Below, in pieces: positions 25,201 through 33,856 of a stretch of 40,316 nt of DNA. Source of the stretch: a virus. Under the pieces are notes generated by a model, which was not told the origin of the DNA, did no database searches, and saw only the letters and a program-made list of their open reading frames with translations. A program made the position numbers and the translations under genes. Positions within the stretch are counted from its first letter, which is position 1. Each line of letters starts with the position of its first letter. The stretch lies in IMG/VR virus record IMGVR_UViG_3300023179_000231, positions 1-40,316 of that record. The stretch is one strand, 5' to 3'.

Positions 25201-26484
25201 AACTCTACAGACTCAACATTACAACAGTATAGCACTACTTCTTCAACATGGAGTAATCTTGCAAGTGTTTCAACTGCAAAAAAACTCGTCACACCTGGCG
25301 TAATATCACAAAATGGACTTATACCATTATCAAACGCAAATTCTGTAATACAAGTTTATGATTGTGTAAGTGTTGGATTACTTAATGCTTCAATTAATTA
25401 TAATACAAGAAATCAATATACCGAACAAGATGCCACAAATGGCACAGATAATGATGGAACGCAATTTACATTAAAATCAACTCTTGGTTATGGGCCTACT
25501 GCATATACAAGTACAAGCCTTGTTCCAGTTATGACAAGCAATACAGCTCCATCTGGTACTGTTATTTCTTCTGGAAACTGGGTTAATGATGGAAATAGGT
25601 ATAAAGTTTTTAATGGAGCAGATGAAGCATCAATTTGGATCTCTGGAGATGCGTACAGATTTATTGGGTATACATTTCCATCTGCAAAAGTTATTAACAA
25701 ATTTAGTTGGGCGCCAGCTACAAGCTATTTTGCTTCAACAACATATGCTCCAACAAAACTTAATCTAATAGCTTCTAATGATGGTGGTGCAAACTGGGTA
25801 ACAATTGGAACAAATACTAGCATTACAGGTTGGGCTGGTGGAACGGCAAAAATATTTCAACACTCAAATGCGACGCCTTATACATCTTGGGCTGTTGCAA
25901 TCCCACTAGGTGGGTATGGTAATGTTGACAACTGTTATCCTGGTGAAATTAAATTTTATGAAGCAGGTTTAGTGCCTACGTATCCGATAAATACAGCATA
26001 TAGTATCACGACAACCAACAGTTCTCAAATTGCATTATCAGCTTTATCCCTTACAAGTATCACGGATACATATTTAGCGCCAACTAATACTGTCATTAGA
26101 AGATTAATTTCTATTGATGGTCGCACAACTTGGCTTGGATGGAATGGTTCTGCATGGGCTTCAGTAACGCCATCATATGCAAATGCTACAGATAGAGCTA
26201 CATTTGCAAATAATATTGCCTCTTTAAATGTTTCATCAGCGACAACAATTGATATTATGGATTTTTTATTTACAACAGATTTATACTCTACACCAGCAGT
26301 GCAGAACTTACAATTTAACTATAATTCAAGTTTCTTTAATTATACCTGTTTAACACCTGGGGTGGATTGGACTAATGATACATTATTAAATATTACTGGT
26401 ACATCTTTTACAAACAATAATATAAATCCAAGTGTAAAAAGATTAAAGACTGGTTCTTCACAAATGGCTATAACTTATATTTAA
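22240..26484 (+). CDS. Large tail fibre/spike, 1414 residues
   Basis: This is the largest gene of the window. The N-terminal about 300 residues look like a fibre shaft, with ISDFNEASQDAVGN followed by TINLTYDDVNNQIKADI, a pattern common in phage fibres. At about 577 it enters a right-handed beta-helix-like region beginning IYVDPVLGNDTTGNGTKSQP, the usual start of parallel beta-helix (DUF1565/pectate-lyase-like) domains. A Thr/Ser-rich stretch follows, and residues about 1090-1247 resemble an F5/8-type sugar-binding domain with INKFSWAPA and YPGEIKFYEAG. It probably binds and may degrade surface glycan. No chaperone domain is seen at the end. Confidence 0.8.
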   Translation: MTTIYPIDLGITEDDNKGDKLRIGGDKINRSLSNLNSGKMEKSLNLLDIPNNEIARSNLSVYSIGEIDTRMNAINSRLDIVEGDDTTTGSIAKAEKDAKDYATQRSNHQGTQLSTTISDFNEASQDAVGNILTDTDTINLTYDDVNNQIKADIIDESINDSKIALNAGISPNKIGDGTVGVYQFSYISDLTQPVQQQIDARQMRDSNAIDGNIAIMNEDGTAYGSSKKFNDNGLATDDIWSASKVNDMIIQAMNQLPVGASSGITYYLTNTASGINDYDIMQKTPDTIGEVEESVIVNNNQSLIDTYISDLAIGKTSIEAGIWNFNLWGSVSSTANVSNFIVEVYTRSSGGTETLLFSAESVDINSTTYALVTIETVKSAFTVNQTDKLLIKIYGKTTRTLNTTIKLYHSGTLHYSHFHIPLVIEHNDLPGIQGGTSGDRQHLTSSQVDIINNVTTNLALKENVSNKRTTFQVTPDDNHYITEKLAKDTLDLKADDSNVVHKTGNETINGTKTFGVFPESPSSLPTTDYQLANKKYTDTKIDKISITDSWAGISSALVASQKALYDALNSTSNYSAIYVDPVLGNDTTGNGTKSQPWKTVNKALNPSGTPISSRTIYVNGSTTANITFSATNTSIMLYFDLKSEHTGNITLVDGNTSIYFLSPSGKATFSGVVYDGSKGTIYFEAIMVGAYLKTGGSGSASPIGYVEFSPLSNVDSLVVNLTGNSMVRTLGMGSMGVLTQTNGVFVAQHKGTMLCPQISGGSNPLLGQPILLLQGQIQLLKNGSNNGLTCSATYGIVYLAGISTLQNDYSTYSKIDFTGAGANCFCLLWGGSQLASSGDVPPPSGFILVNSANYFSASRNATNYTGTSTASVKAHLDGIDTALGNTVAKNTSITGATKTKITYDAKGLVTNGVDAGIADITGLQTALDNKQSLDTDLTQIAGLTQSGNKFKVIETDGTNYALNLPVKTYTTTQRNALTNVPDQFIIWNSTDSTLQQYSTTSSTWSNLASVSTAKKLVTPGVISQNGLIPLSNANSVIQVYDCVSVGLLNASINYNTRNQYTEQDATNGTDNDGTQFTLKSTLGYGPTAYTSTSLVPVMTSNTAPSGTVISSGNWVNDGNRYKVFNGADEASIWISGDAYRFIGYTFPSAKVINKFSWAPATSYFASTTYAPTKLNLIASNDGGANWVTIGTNTSITGWAGGTAKIFQHSNATPYTSWAVAIPLGGYGNVDNCYPGEIKFYEAGLVPTYPINTAYSITTTNSSQIALSALSLTSITDTYLAPTNTVIRRLISIDGRTTWLGWNGSAWASVTPSYANATDRATFANNIASLNVSSATTIDIMDFLFTTDLYSTPAVQNLQFNYNSSFFNYTCLTPGVDWTNDTLLNITGTSFTNNNINPSVKRLKTGSSQMAITYI

Positions 26485-26487
26485 TCT

Positions 26488-27531
26488 ATGTTTGAAAATA
26501 CAATTACATGTCTATGTTATTTTAAAGATGGTAAACTTGATATAACGATGCCATGCTTGAATGAATCTATGTTCCCATATAGAACAATGACATTAGAAGA
26601 AAGGCAAATAAAATACGGTATAACTGGATATGATTTAATTGAAATTTCCATTACAGAATATAATGCAAAAGTTTTAGGATTAAAATCCAATACCGTTAAA
26701 AAATTCTTTAATAAAAACGATCCATTTATTACACAAGATATCTTTGTTGACTACCTCTCTTCAGAGCAGTACGATACTTTAATAGAGGATTATACAGATA
26801 TATCTCCGAATATATACGTTATTAAGGACTTTATTTACTTTGATAATATGTTATCACAATGGAAATATAAAGATAATATTGATACGGCTATTAAGGATAT
26901 AAAATGGTCTAATGCTATTGATATATACAATATAAGTGATATAACATTTATCGTTAATGAAGTATCTTATACAATAAATAAAGAACAAGATTCAATGTTA
27001 TATAATGTTATTGAATCATCAACTTTGTTGAAAAGTCAAATGGATACAATCTTATTATCAAGATTAAGATTGCAAAAAAAAGACGAATTAAGAAAAAAAG
27101 TTCAAGATAATAAAGATAACGTATATTTACAATATGGGACATTTAGAGTGAAAGATACAATTACAACTATACAGGATATTTTACGTAATAAGGCAAATTA
27201 TCAAACATCTTTTACGTATAATATCAAATCAACAAATATTAGCTTAACAAATATACCAATATCATATACACGGACTTTAGGTGCAAAAATAGAAAGCCAT
27301 AGGTCCTATGCTAGAGTATTTTTAGATATATGGGAATTGCGTATTGATGAGACACCTTTATCTCAAATTGAGAATATTAAGTTTACACCATTAAGAATGT
27401 TAAATCTCGATATTGATAATCAAAATGCAGAAAATCATGAGCAATATATTACCTTTGGTATTGACGATTATTATACAATGGTTATAGATTACGACCCATT
27501 AATACAGATTGTTAGTACGGTTGTAGATTAG
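26488..27531 (+). CDS. Hypothetical protein after the large fibre
   Basis: This 347-residue protein starts four bases after the fibre stop. It is soluble, with a C-terminal beta-rich part and a charged helix near residues 190-212 (LSRLRLQKKDELRKKVQD) followed by LQYGTFRVKD. That order, a charged helix then a Y-x-G-x-F strand, is loosely like the DUF4376 protein at 5420, which also follows a fibre. I consider it a possible fibre-accessory protein, not a proven one. Confidence 0.55.
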   Translation: MFENTITCLCYFKDGKLDITMPCLNESMFPYRTMTLEERQIKYGITGYDLIEISITEYNAKVLGLKSNTVKKFFNKNDPFITQDIFVDYLSSEQYDTLIEDYTDISPNIYVIKDFIYFDNMLSQWKYKDNIDTAIKDIKWSNAIDIYNISDITFIVNEVSYTINKEQDSMLYNVIESSTLLKSQMDTILLSRLRLQKKDELRKKVQDNKDNVYLQYGTFRVKDTITTIQDILRNKANYQTSFTYNIKSTNISLTNIPISYTRTLGAKIESHRSYARVFLDIWELRIDETPLSQIENIKFTPLRMLNLDIDNQNAENHEQYITFGIDDYYTMVIDYDPLIQIVSTVVD

Positions 27532-27604
27532 AATTATATAGTATTATATTTATACTTGATACAATATATATAAGAAATATTAATATATTAATATACAAAA
27601 ATAC

Positions 27605-27634
27605 TTGCATTCTATATTATATACAATATATAAT
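27605..27634 (+). promoter_or_regulatory. Promoter before the papain-like enzyme gene
   Basis: TTGCAT (27605-27610) and TATAAT (27629-27634) are 18 bases apart. The ATG at 27658 follows 23 bases later without a Shine-Dalgarno sequence. The 125-base gap upstream is otherwise only A/T-rich. Confidence 0.5.
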
Positions 27635-27657
27635 ATTATACGAACTAAAATTTAGAT

Positions 27658-28428
27658 ATGAAGAAGAAAGCTTTAACGATAGATCAAGGTAAATCATTGT
27701 TAGATATCGACATTAATCATTTACCAGATATTTTTGAATTATATTTTGATACAACGTGGCAAGGAAGGGGGAATTTTTTGATATTCTTCTTTCGCTTAAT
27801 CACAAAATTTGCAAGTAAATCTCGATATGAACATATGGGGACAGCTCGCAGATGTCCTAAAGAATTCGATGGTAAACTTTACGCTGATAATTTAAAAAAT
27901 AGAATTGTAAATGCTGGTGAGATATATTTTTTTGAAGCAACTGCACATTCGGGAGTAATTATGACGCCATTAATTGAAAGATTAGCAAACCCATCTCACG
28001 GCGATACAAAATGGACAGGTAATATTGATATACAGACATTAAAAGTTAAGCCGACAGAACAGAATTTACAAAAAGGATGGAATGATTCAATTGCACAATT
28101 AGGCCAGCCTTACGCTTTAGTTCCAGCGATGTTCTCCGCAGTAGATAAAATGTGGATTATAAGGTATATAAAGAAAATCTTTAATTTTAAATATAAATCA
28201 AAATTAACAAAGGGAGTTTTTTGCTCAATGTTTTCAAAAATTACAACATTAATTACGCTTGATGTTGAGTTTAATAAAGATTCTATGAGAGATGATACGC
28301 CAGAAGAAGTCTTAATATTTCTTATTGAAAATAATTTTGGAAATATAGCGCAACCATTGGTTAAATATGAAAGAGGTAATCTCATAATTGTTAACACAGA
28401 TATTATGGCACTGCCTAAAAAATATTGA
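27658..28428 (+). CDS. Permuted papain-like (YiiX/NlpC-P60 type) protein
   Basis: The 256-residue protein shows the order of a circularly permuted NlpC/P60 (YiiX-like) enzyme: SRYEHMGTA with His59, then EIYFFEATAHSGV with Glu93 (family pattern eA-x-x-x-G-V), then MTPLIERL, then LGQPYALVPAM with Tyr152, and a late GVFCSMFSK with the likely nucleophile Cys189. Such enzymes cleave peptide or amide bonds; in a phage it may be an endolysin or an effector. The His/Cys pair is what I see; the substrate is not shown. It stands alone behind its own promoter, just upstream of the transposon. Confidence 0.6.
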   Translation: MKKKALTIDQGKSLLDIDINHLPDIFELYFDTTWQGRGNFLIFFFRLITKFASKSRYEHMGTARRCPKEFDGKLYADNLKNRIVNAGEIYFFEATAHSGVIMTPLIERLANPSHGDTKWTGNIDIQTLKVKPTEQNLQKGWNDSIAQLGQPYALVPAMFSAVDKMWIIRYIKKIFNFKYKSKLTKGVFCSMFSKITTLITLDVEFNKDSMRDDTPEEVLIFLIENNFGNIAQPLVKYERGNLIIVNTDIMALPKKY

Positions 28429-28527
28429 AAATGCTCGGATATCAATACTTTTGAGACAGTGTCCTGTGGTTTGGCAATTATCCCCTCATATACGAACAAA
28501 AAAGAAACGGATTAGTACACTTTAAGG

Positions 28528-28556
28528 TTGACATTTAAAAAAGACCATATTATACT
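28528..28556 (+). promoter_or_regulatory. Transposon promoter next to left end
   Basis: TTGACA (28528-28533), 17-base spacer, TATACT (28551-28556). Its first two bases overlap the end of the inverted repeat, so the end of the element provides the -35. It has the same TTTAAAA extension as the phage promoters. Confidence 0.75.
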
Positions 28557-28579
28557 ATTCTTAAGTTAATGAGAAATGT

Positions 28580-29473
28580 ATGAATATCTTACAATTAATA
28601 AGCAAGTTTTCTAGCCAAGAAGTTTGCATAAAACATCTTGAGCAAGTTAGATGGGGTGATAAAGTGAAATGTGTATATTGTGGAAGTAAAAATAATTATC
28701 CAAACGAGAAAGAGTTGCGCCACCACTGCAATGATTGCAGAAAATCTTTCAGTGTAACGGTAGGCACTATTTTTCATCATACACACATTGAGTTGCAAAA
28801 ATGGTTCTTAGTAATGTCTTTAATGATGAATGCTAAAAAGGGACTTTCTGCCTATCAAATCGCAAGAGACTTAGGAATGCGTAGAGCTACGGTTTGGTCA
28901 ATGACACATAGAATAAGAAAGGCTATGGCTACAAATCAAGCTAACTTGTTACAAGGTATCGTAGAAATGGATGAGTGTTATGTTGGCGGTAAACCAAGAA
29001 AAGAAGTTAAAAATGATAAAGACGATAACGACAAAGGTAGTCCACGTGGCAGAGCAACAAATAAAGAAGCAGTTGTTGGTATAGTTGAAAGAAATGGCGA
29101 AGTAAGAGCTGAAAATGTTGATAAAGATAAACTTAATTTTAGTGGGTTATTAGAATTGGTTCGTAAGAATGTTAATACAGACAAATCAATTTTGATTACA
29201 GATGAATACAGAGCTTATTCTAAAATGATGAACTTTATAAAACATGAGACAATTAACCACTCTTATGAATATTCAAGAAAAGGAAGTGATTACAATATTC
29301 ATTCTAATACGATTGAATCATTTTGGGCATTGTTGAAGCGTGGTATAATCGGTCAATTTCATAAAGTATCTAAAAAATACCTTAATTGTTATATAAACGA
29401 GTTCTGCTTTAGATACAACCAAAGAGAGAATGAAAGCATCTTTGAAACCTTGTTAATTAATTCTGTTAGATAG
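28580..29473 (+). CDS. IS1595-family transposase
   Basis: This 297-residue transposase has an N-terminal zinc ribbon (Cys31, Cys34, Cys50, Cys53), a helix-turn-helix region with LSAYQIARDLGMRRATVWSM (residues 89-108), and an RNase H-like catalytic domain with EMDECYVGG (Asp131), ITDEYRAYS (Asp208) and NTIESFWALLKRG (Glu246), as in the ISXO2/IS1595 type. The C-terminal end reads LNCYINEFCFRYNQRE, typical of the family. It looks intact. The restriction-modification gene starts two bases after its stop, so both are expressed from the promoter at 28528. Confidence 0.95.
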   Translation: MNILQLISKFSSQEVCIKHLEQVRWGDKVKCVYCGSKNNYPNEKELRHHCNDCRKSFSVTVGTIFHHTHIELQKWFLVMSLMMNAKKGLSAYQIARDLGMRRATVWSMTHRIRKAMATNQANLLQGIVEMDECYVGGKPRKEVKNDKDDNDKGSPRGRATNKEAVVGIVERNGEVRAENVDKDKLNFSGLLELVRKNVNTDKSILITDEYRAYSKMMNFIKHETINHSYEYSRKGSDYNIHSNTIESFWALLKRGIIGQFHKVSKKYLNCYINEFCFRYNQRENESIFETLLINSVR

Positions 29474-29474
29474 T

Positions 29475-31754
29475 ATGTATACAAAAAGATTAGAGGCGTC
29501 TGTGACGCATGATATTTTAGTTCAACTTAATAATCTTGGTTGGAATGTTGACGAAAAAGACCCAAAATGTAATGTTTTTCAGCAAAGAGTAAAGCTTACC
29601 AAACAAAAAGAACTACTTGGTGGGAAAATACCTGATTTTGTATTATACAGAGAAGGCAGTAATGAGCCAATGATAATAATTGAAGCAAAAAAACCAAATG
29701 AAAGCATACAGTCTGCAATGACACAAGCTTTAGAGCGTTATGCAAAACCCCTTAATGCACCACTTATTTTTGCTTACAATGGAAGTTATATTGAAACACA
29801 ATATTTATATAACGGACGCAATCTTAAAATAGACGGTGAAGACGTTAGACAGTTTGTAAATCACCATACCGCTTTAAGGTTTGTTAATGAGGGCTCTGAA
29901 ATATTATCGGCAGTAAATTTCATTCAACATTCAAGAGATGAGCTTATTAAGGTATTCAAAAGTGCTGCTAATTTATTAAGGGAAGACGGTTTGCAAGCTG
30001 GGCTTGATAGGTTTGGTGCTTTTTCCGACATTCTATTCTTAAAAATTCTTGATGAAATTTCTGCTCTAAAGTTGTGGGGGGGTGAAGAGAATTCATTAGA
30101 TGAATATCTTCGTTGGAGTTCATTTTCCCAAAAGAAAGGGAATGAGCTTTATAGATATGTTAAAGACGTTGTATGGGTTAGAATTAATGAAAAATATGGC
30201 GATATTTTTAGCGAAGCATTTCCCATCAATTCACCAGATATTTTTGAAGAAATTGTTTGCGAACTTTCAAAACTTAACCTTACTGCTTCTGATAGTGATG
30301 TAAATGGCGATGCGTTTGAATATTTCTTAAAAAACGCTTATCAAGGTATTAAAATTAAGGATTTAGGTGAATATTTTACGCCGAGAAATATTGTAAGAAC
30401 TATGATAAGTATGGTAAATCCAAAAATTGGCGAAACAATTTACGACCCTTTTTGCGGTACTGGCGGATTTTTAATTGAAGCTTTTAGATACCTTAAAATA
30501 AGAACTTCGTTTAATGAGGAAATGCAAAACATTTTAAGAAAAAAGACAATTTATGGCTCTGAAATTACTGTAAATGCAAGGATTGCTAAAATGAATATGA
30601 TTTTATTTGGCGATGGACATAGTAATATTAAGAAGCAAGATACTCTTGGTGATTATGTGAAAGAAAAATATGATATTGTCATTACAAACCCACCATATTC
30701 ACAAAAAACAAGGTATGGTCATTTATATCCGATTCAATCGGAAAGCGGTGATGCTATTTGTGCCCTGCATTGTTTTGAAAGCTTGAAACAAGGTGGCAAG
30801 GGCTGTTTGCTTTTGAAGGAAAATTTTGTTTCAGATGGTGGAGACGTTGGTAAAGTTAGAGAGTATATCTTTAACAATTCGTCAAATGTTTCAATTGTAT
30901 CACTACCTAGGAAGCTATTTGAGCCATACACTCCAACCAAAACAAGCATAATATATTTTGAGAAAAATAGAAAGCCTTCAAATACATTCTTCTTTGCAGT
31001 AAATACCGTTGGTCACGAATTAGGCTCTCGCAAAAAAGCAATCAAAGAAAATGATTTACCAGCAACTCTTGATGCTTTCAATAACAAGAAAACCGTTCAA
31101 GAAATAGAGTCCGCAATAGTACCATCAAATGAAATTATCAAAAATAGTTATAGTCTTTGGATTTATGATTATTTTGATATTTTTAGCAAATTAAAAGGTG
31201 ATATCGTAAGGCTAGGTGATTATATTGAAGAGGTTAATATAAAAACAGAGCCTTCGCAATTTCCAACAGAAGATTTTAGAATTTTGGGTGTAAGTAATAG
31301 TATTGGTATTTTTGATAATGAAACTTTAAAAGGTGAAGAAATTAATCAAAAGTATAAACAAGTACAAACTGGTGATTTATGCTATAATCCGCATCGTGTT
31401 AATGTTGGCTCTCTAGGTTTAGTTCCTGAGGATTTAAGTGGTGGTTATGTAAGTGGCATTTATGTTGTATTTAGGGTTAAAAAAGAGTTTCAAGATATTT
31501 TAACATCCGAATATATACTGCACATTTTAAAATCACCTTATTATCTAGGTATTATTGGCAAATATGATACAAAATATGGAGCTGTACGAGCAAATTTAAC
31601 TTATGAACAACTCTGCAATATCAAAATACCGCTACTTGATAAAAAGCAAATGAAGGGATTTTTAGAGAAGATTAATAAGTTGAATTTTATGAAAAAAGAA
31701 TTTAAGGAAATTGAAAATAATGTGAAAAATTCAATGCAAGAATTCCTGCCTTGA
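29475..31754 (+). CDS. Single-chain restriction-modification protein (nuclease, N6-adenine methylase and specificity domain)
   Basis: The 759-residue protein joins three modules. Residues 1-130 form a PD-(D/E)XK nuclease like that of HsdR N-termini, with IPDFVLY (Asp54) and IIIEAKKP (Glu70, Lys72). Residues 150-560 are a type I M-subunit methylase, with GEYFTPRNIVRTM, motif I DPFCGTGGFL (324-333) and NPPY (405-408). The C-terminal about 190 residues form an HsdS-like target recognition domain with SGIYVVFRVKK. This is the plan of type IIG/I-like single-chain enzymes, which cut and methylate one target. It is the passenger of the IS1595 element, directly after the transposase. Confidence 0.9.
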   Translation: MYTKRLEASVTHDILVQLNNLGWNVDEKDPKCNVFQQRVKLTKQKELLGGKIPDFVLYREGSNEPMIIIEAKKPNESIQSAMTQALERYAKPLNAPLIFAYNGSYIETQYLYNGRNLKIDGEDVRQFVNHHTALRFVNEGSEILSAVNFIQHSRDELIKVFKSAANLLREDGLQAGLDRFGAFSDILFLKILDEISALKLWGGEENSLDEYLRWSSFSQKKGNELYRYVKDVVWVRINEKYGDIFSEAFPINSPDIFEEIVCELSKLNLTASDSDVNGDAFEYFLKNAYQGIKIKDLGEYFTPRNIVRTMISMVNPKIGETIYDPFCGTGGFLIEAFRYLKIRTSFNEEMQNILRKKTIYGSEITVNARIAKMNMILFGDGHSNIKKQDTLGDYVKEKYDIVITNPPYSQKTRYGHLYPIQSESGDAICALHCFESLKQGGKGCLLLKENFVSDGGDVGKVREYIFNNSSNVSIVSLPRKLFEPYTPTKTSIIYFEKNRKPSNTFFFAVNTVGHELGSRKKAIKENDLPATLDAFNNKKTVQEIESAIVPSNEIIKNSYSLWIYDYFDIFSKLKGDIVRLGDYIEEVNIKTEPSQFPTEDFRILGVSNSIGIFDNETLKGEEINQKYKQVQTGDLCYNPHRVNVGSLGLVPEDLSGGYVSGIYVVFRVKKEFQDILTSEYILHILKSPYYLGIIGKYDTKYGAVRANLTYEQLCNIKIPLLDKKQMKGFLEKINKLNFMKKEFKEIENNVKNSMQEFLP

Positions 31755-31841
31755 TATATTAATAACCTTAAAGTGTACTAATCCGTTTAATTATTTAGGT
31801 CAAGATTGTATACAATTACCATTCTTTGGAAATTATATAAC

Positions 31842-31869
31842 TTGACTTTATTAAAAGAGAATTTACACA
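31842..31869 (+). promoter_or_regulatory. Possible promoter of the membrane-protein operon
   Basis: TTGACT (31842-31847) with a weak -10 TACACA (31864-31869, spacer 16). The ATG follows at 31897. Weak but well placed. Confidence 0.4.
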
Positions 31870-31896
31870 TTAAATGTTTTTATTTAAAATTCGAAG

Positions 31897-32262
31897 ATGT
31901 CTTATTTTGTTGATAAATTTTCTTCTATTATTGGTCTTGATAAACTGATACTAACATCCGTAGGCGTTGCCGTAATGGCTATTTTGTTAATGGGTACAAA
32001 AGCATATATTAAAAATTCATTAGGCATAGACGAAATGCAAAATTCAATTGAAGATAATCGTATTATAACATGTTCTTTGCTACATATTATAGCCAATAAA
32101 GAAAAAGGCGATATTAGAGTTTATGATGCACAAGAAGAGATAAACCAGTTATTATCAATTCAAACAGAAAAGCTTCTAAGAAATAGAAATAATAAGACAT
32201 CAGATTCCACTGATCTTTTTGAATCCATTAATGAATTAAAGGAACATTATAACTGTAATTAA
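31897..32262 (+). CDS. Membrane-anchored protein of unknown function
   Basis: This 121-residue protein has one membrane segment (about residues 15-36, LDKLILTSVGVAVMAILLMG) and a charged soluble tail. It is the first of three genes separated by only three bases each, so the three are surely co-transcribed. All have a membrane segment near the N-terminus. No homologue is recognised; it could be a phage membrane protein or cargo. Confidence 0.6.
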   Translation: MSYFVDKFSSIIGLDKLILTSVGVAVMAILLMGTKAYIKNSLGIDEMQNSIEDNRIITCSLLHIIANKEKGDIRVYDAQEEINQLLSIQTEKLLRNRNNKTSDSTDLFESINELKEHYNCN

Positions 32263-32265
32263 TAT

Positions 32266-33015
32266 ATGAAATTCAATTTTTCTACAAGTGAATTTAAGAA
32301 CAAAATTCCAAAAAAAATATGGACTTATTTTGAATTCTTTCTTTTTATATCCTTATTTATTGCTGGAATATTTTTTATTTTCTTCCCTACTGCGGAAGCA
32401 AAGACAATAACAATCGCTAGTGGTAGATTAGATGGTGCTTACATTAAAAAAGCTAGTGAAATATGCGAAAAATATCGTAATGATAATAACGTTAACTGTA
32501 AAGTGATACCAACAAGTGGCTCTATAGAAAATATAAAATTACTTAAAAATAATCTTGTTACAAATGTCATTGTTCAACAAGATGTAATGCAAAATGAAAA
32601 GGACTATTCGGGAAAGTTTTTGGAAGATAATGAAGCATTGGTAATTGTTGCACATAATAAAGTCAATTCAGATAATTTACATTTTATCTTAAAATTAAGA
32701 ACTGTCATAGATAATAATTCAGGCGTCAATATCACAATGAATAACATTGCAGACGCCTTATCTGAAAAACTTAATATCATTAGCAACAATGTACTTGATG
32801 CTGAGTCATTATTATGCAGTGGCGAAATTGATTATTTGCCTATTATAATGTCTTTACCGTCAAAAAAAATAGAGCTTCTTCTTGCAAAATGTAATGTACA
32901 TATTGTACAAATAAGTGATTTTAATATCGATACAATTCTGGAAAAAAAACCAATGTATTTTAAATATACTCACGAAAATGGTACTTATTTAGGTATAAGA
33001 ACTTTATATTTATAA
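32266..33015 (+). CDS. Membrane-anchored TAXI-type solute-binding-like protein
   Basis: This 249-residue protein has one membrane segment (about 19-41), then a domain like TAXI solute-binding proteins of TRAP transporters: TITIASGRLDGAYIKKASE, a CKVIPTSGSIENIKLLKNN stretch (the family has T-x-GS-x-eN) and NVIVQQDV. TAXI proteins bind small acids in the periplasm. Here the domain is tethered rather than secreted, about 210 residues long rather than about 300, and no transporter gene is next to it, so it may be a repurposed sensor or decoy. A rare find in a phage. Confidence 0.65.
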   Translation: MKFNFSTSEFKNKIPKKIWTYFEFFLFISLFIAGIFFIFFPTAEAKTITIASGRLDGAYIKKASEICEKYRNDNNVNCKVIPTSGSIENIKLLKNNLVTNVIVQQDVMQNEKDYSGKFLEDNEALVIVAHNKVNSDNLHFILKLRTVIDNNSGVNITMNNIADALSEKLNIISNNVLDAESLLCSGEIDYLPIIMSLPSKKIELLLAKCNVHIVQISDFNIDTILEKKPMYFKYTHENGTYLGIRTLYL

Positions 33016-33018
33016 AAT

Positions 33019-33831
33019 ATGTCCATCATTGCAATATTATCTCAAATTAAAACTGTGTTAGATAGTATCAAATATTTGCAAGTTTTTCTGAAAAAAAAAT
33101 ACATACACTTTGTTATATTCGTTGCTATAATTTTGGGTGGTTTTTATTATTTTTCAATGAAAATAAAAGGATACGAGAAGGAATTAAAGGTTTATAAACA
33201 TAATTATATTTCCTTAATGTATAATGTGGATTTTTGGTATTCTCATAGACAAATAAGTGAGGAAATATGCGATATAGCTATAAGTTGCGGTAAGGGTTAT
33301 TTTGTTGGATGGCTTATTATGGATTTATCGGAAAATAAATTAATAGCATATTCTCTAAAGGAGGGAAGATATACAGTCTCTGATGGGATTTTAAAAATAT
33401 CAAAAAAAATGGATTGTACAGATATTATAAGAGATCAAGATCAGATATCACAAGGTATGATGCAACGTGGTATTAAGATTCCACCATTGGCACAAAAATT
33501 TCAAAATTTAGATAAAAAAACTTTAGATTATTTTAAAGCATTAAAACACAAAGAAATATCTGTAATACCAAAGCAAATGGCTTTTGATTTTGATCTTAAG
33601 TCAATTTATGAAATGTATTCAAGTTCAGTTACCGATATTAACTCCGCTACAATTTATCCTTATAAAGTTGAAAATAACACAATATGGATATTTTATATTG
33701 CAGAAGATATTTCAAAAGCATCTGAAGCTGTAAAAAAGGAATTCTGTAGTCAGAAAGTTGTGCAACGCTCCTATCTTGAAAATATTGCTCACATTGCCGA
33801 AAAGACATTTAATGTTTTATTGGAAATGTGA
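33019..33831 (+). CDS. Membrane-anchored protein, possibly sensory
   Basis: This 270-residue protein has a membrane segment at about 29-46 (HFVIFVAIILGGFYYFSM), then a helix and a mixed alpha/beta soluble domain with CGKGYFVGWLIMDLSENKL. No known family is seen, though the strand-rich middle reminds of GAF/PAS-like sensors. It is the third gene of the operon with the TAXI-like protein. It is followed at 25 bases by the convergent second Panacea gene. Confidence 0.6.
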   Translation: MSIIAILSQIKTVLDSIKYLQVFLKKKYIHFVIFVAIILGGFYYFSMKIKGYEKELKVYKHNYISLMYNVDFWYSHRQISEEICDIAISCGKGYFVGWLIMDLSENKLIAYSLKEGRYTVSDGILKISKKMDCTDIIRDQDQISQGMMQRGIKIPPLAQKFQNLDKKTLDYFKALKHKEISVIPKQMAFDFDLKSIYEMYSSSVTDINSATIYPYKVENNTIWIFYIAEDISKASEAVKKEFCSQKVVQRSYLENIAHIAEKTFNVLLEM

Positions 33832-33856
33832 ATAAAAATAAAAATTATGAAATTTA

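Larger units (their letters stand above)
28505..31788 (+). mobile_element. IS1595-family transposon carrying a restriction-modification gene
   Basis: Exact 25-bp terminal inverted repeats, AAACGGATTAGTACACTTTA plus AGGTT at 28505-28529 and its inverse at 31764-31788, bracket a transposase gene and a fused restriction-modification gene. The outer bases GAAAC/GTTTA are also partly inverse. Neighbouring 8-base flanks, CAAAAAAG and AATTATTT, are not a direct repeat, so the target duplication has been lost or the ends rearranged. It sits between the papain-like gene and a membrane-protein operon, in a non-coding spot. IS1595 elements with passenger genes are known. Confidence 0.9.

Noticed and set aside
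26488-27531. Firm DUF4376 assignment
   Set aside because: Only a loose order of charged helix and strand is shared; residues do not support a definite call.
28497-31796. Target-site duplication around the IS1595 element
   Set aside because: The 8-base flanks CAAAAAAG and AATTATTT do not match; only the inverted ends are supported.
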